Source: Podocnemis expansa (lineage: Eukaryota; Chordata; Testudines; Podocnemididae). From it: 64,000 bases of DNA. The stretch is taken from positions 139,812,568-139,876,567 of the forward strand of contig ML681963.1 in assembly GCA_007922195.1 (NCBI GenBank), given 5' to 3'. Of this stretch, positions 37,480-64,000 are shown piece by piece. Within the stretch, counting starts at the first letter, position 1. Each line of letters begins with the position of its first letter. Under the pieces are notes generated by a model that was given only the letters and a program-made list of their open reading frames with translations, did not search any database and was not told where the DNA came from. Both the position numbers and the translations under genes were made by a program.

Positions 37480-37530
37480 CCTGGCAAGAAGAGGCAAAGC
37501 TGAAAGCAGAGCCAGTGCGACAGTGCAAAG

Positions 37531-63085
<25,555 letters not shown>

Positions 63086-64000
63086 GTAATAAAGGCAGGC
63101 TATTCTTTGCACTGAAGTACAGCAGCAGGGCCTGATGCAAGTCAGGAGCCGTTTTAGTGAATGGTGTGGGAACTCAAATTTATGTCAAACCCAATCCCAA
63201 TTTCCCCCATCACGAATTACTGCAGGGAATTGGCAGTAATGTTGGCTATGGGGGAGACAGTCCGCTTTCTTAAGCCAGCTGCATAGTTGTGAAAGCCATA
63301 TGAATAGTCACTGTGTAAGAAGCCTTCTCCTTCCACTGCCCTTGCCAGAGTTACTGTTGAGCATGCTATAAGATCATGAACTAGACCTGAACAGATTAGC
63401 CATAACAAATAATTTACCCAGGGAGCTTAACCATGTATATTTTGAAAATTATTCATAGACAAACTTTGCATTTTACTAACATACTTATTTGTAGTAGCTG
63501 TTATTTGAATTCATGGTCTGAATGTGTTTCAACCCATAGGTTACTTATGTCCTCTCTATTTTGAGTCACACTTTCTATTCTTTGCTCATTTCTGAAGCCT
63601 GACAGGCCACCTAAATCATTATCATTCATGTTATTAGTGGCCAAGAGCCCTAATCCTGGACCAGAACACTGTTGTGCTAGTTGCTATGCATACACAGAAG
63701 TAGGAAAAAAAGGTCCCTGTCCACTAAAAGTGACAGTCTAGATATGACCAAAGATGGAGGCAGACAGATGCGGGAGCACAAGGAAACACTGAAACTGGAC
63801 TGATCAGCATGGTAAACTGTACTCTCAGTGCACCAACAGCCTAACGGTTTTCAATTTTTGTTAGGCATCTTGGAAAAAGAAAGTTTTAAAGAGGGATTTG
63901 AAGGAAGATAGTGAGACAGCTTTATGGATGTTTATGTGAAGCTCTTCCCAAGCAGAAGGGGTAGCATGGGAGAAGGCATGAAGGTTCTTGTTTGAAAATT
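63086..64000 (+). other. TH: TH intron 9, start only
   Basis: Nothing is recognised from 63100 to 63630. From about 63640 to the right edge is an ancient dispersed repeat of the form 'gccaagagccctaatcctgg ... gtccctgtcc', a pattern common in reptile genomes and unclassified here. Exon 10 is not in the window. Confidence 0.7.

Overview
The window is vertebrate nuclear DNA holding one recognisable protein-coding gene, the 5' two thirds of tyrosine hydroxylase (TH) on the + strand. Exons 1-9 lie between 37531 and 63085 and encode residues 1-345. The gene runs off the right edge inside intron 9. All nine exons read in frame through GT-AG introns. The regulatory serines at 19, 31 and 40 and the first two iron-binding histidines are visible. 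A CRE and a TATA box sit just upstream of exon 1.

The repeat content suggests a turtle or closely allied reptile: CR1 LINEs, tRNA-derived SINEs with CR1-like tails, many short hAT-type elements, MITE-like elements built from palindromic words, and a fold-back family of the 'gtgggcactttaagactaac' type. I cannot name the species.

Layout: 1-37400 is upstream DNA with no exon I can recognise (neither ASCL2 nor INS is seen). It is filled with old CR1 and MIR pieces, at least six hAT-type elements, three palindromic-word elements (one of them 1.5 kb, carrying a purine-rich minisatellite), two SINEs and several fold-back repeats. 37400-37620 is the TH core promoter and exon 1. 37621-63015 holds TH introns 1-8, expanded by transposons; intron 8 is almost entirely one CR1 LINE that starts about 15 bp after the splice donor of exon 8. 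63086-64000 is intron 9.

The most unusual structure is the fold-back repeat family (eight insertions). Several copies carry a core like that of the hammerhead ribozyme (CTGANGA, a 6-bp stem-loop, then GAAA). The copy at 27464-27743 is a 117-bp inverted repeat with one mismatch and a 4-nt GAAA loop, flanked by a 14-bp target-site duplication. I infer, without proof, a relation to Penelope-like retroelements.
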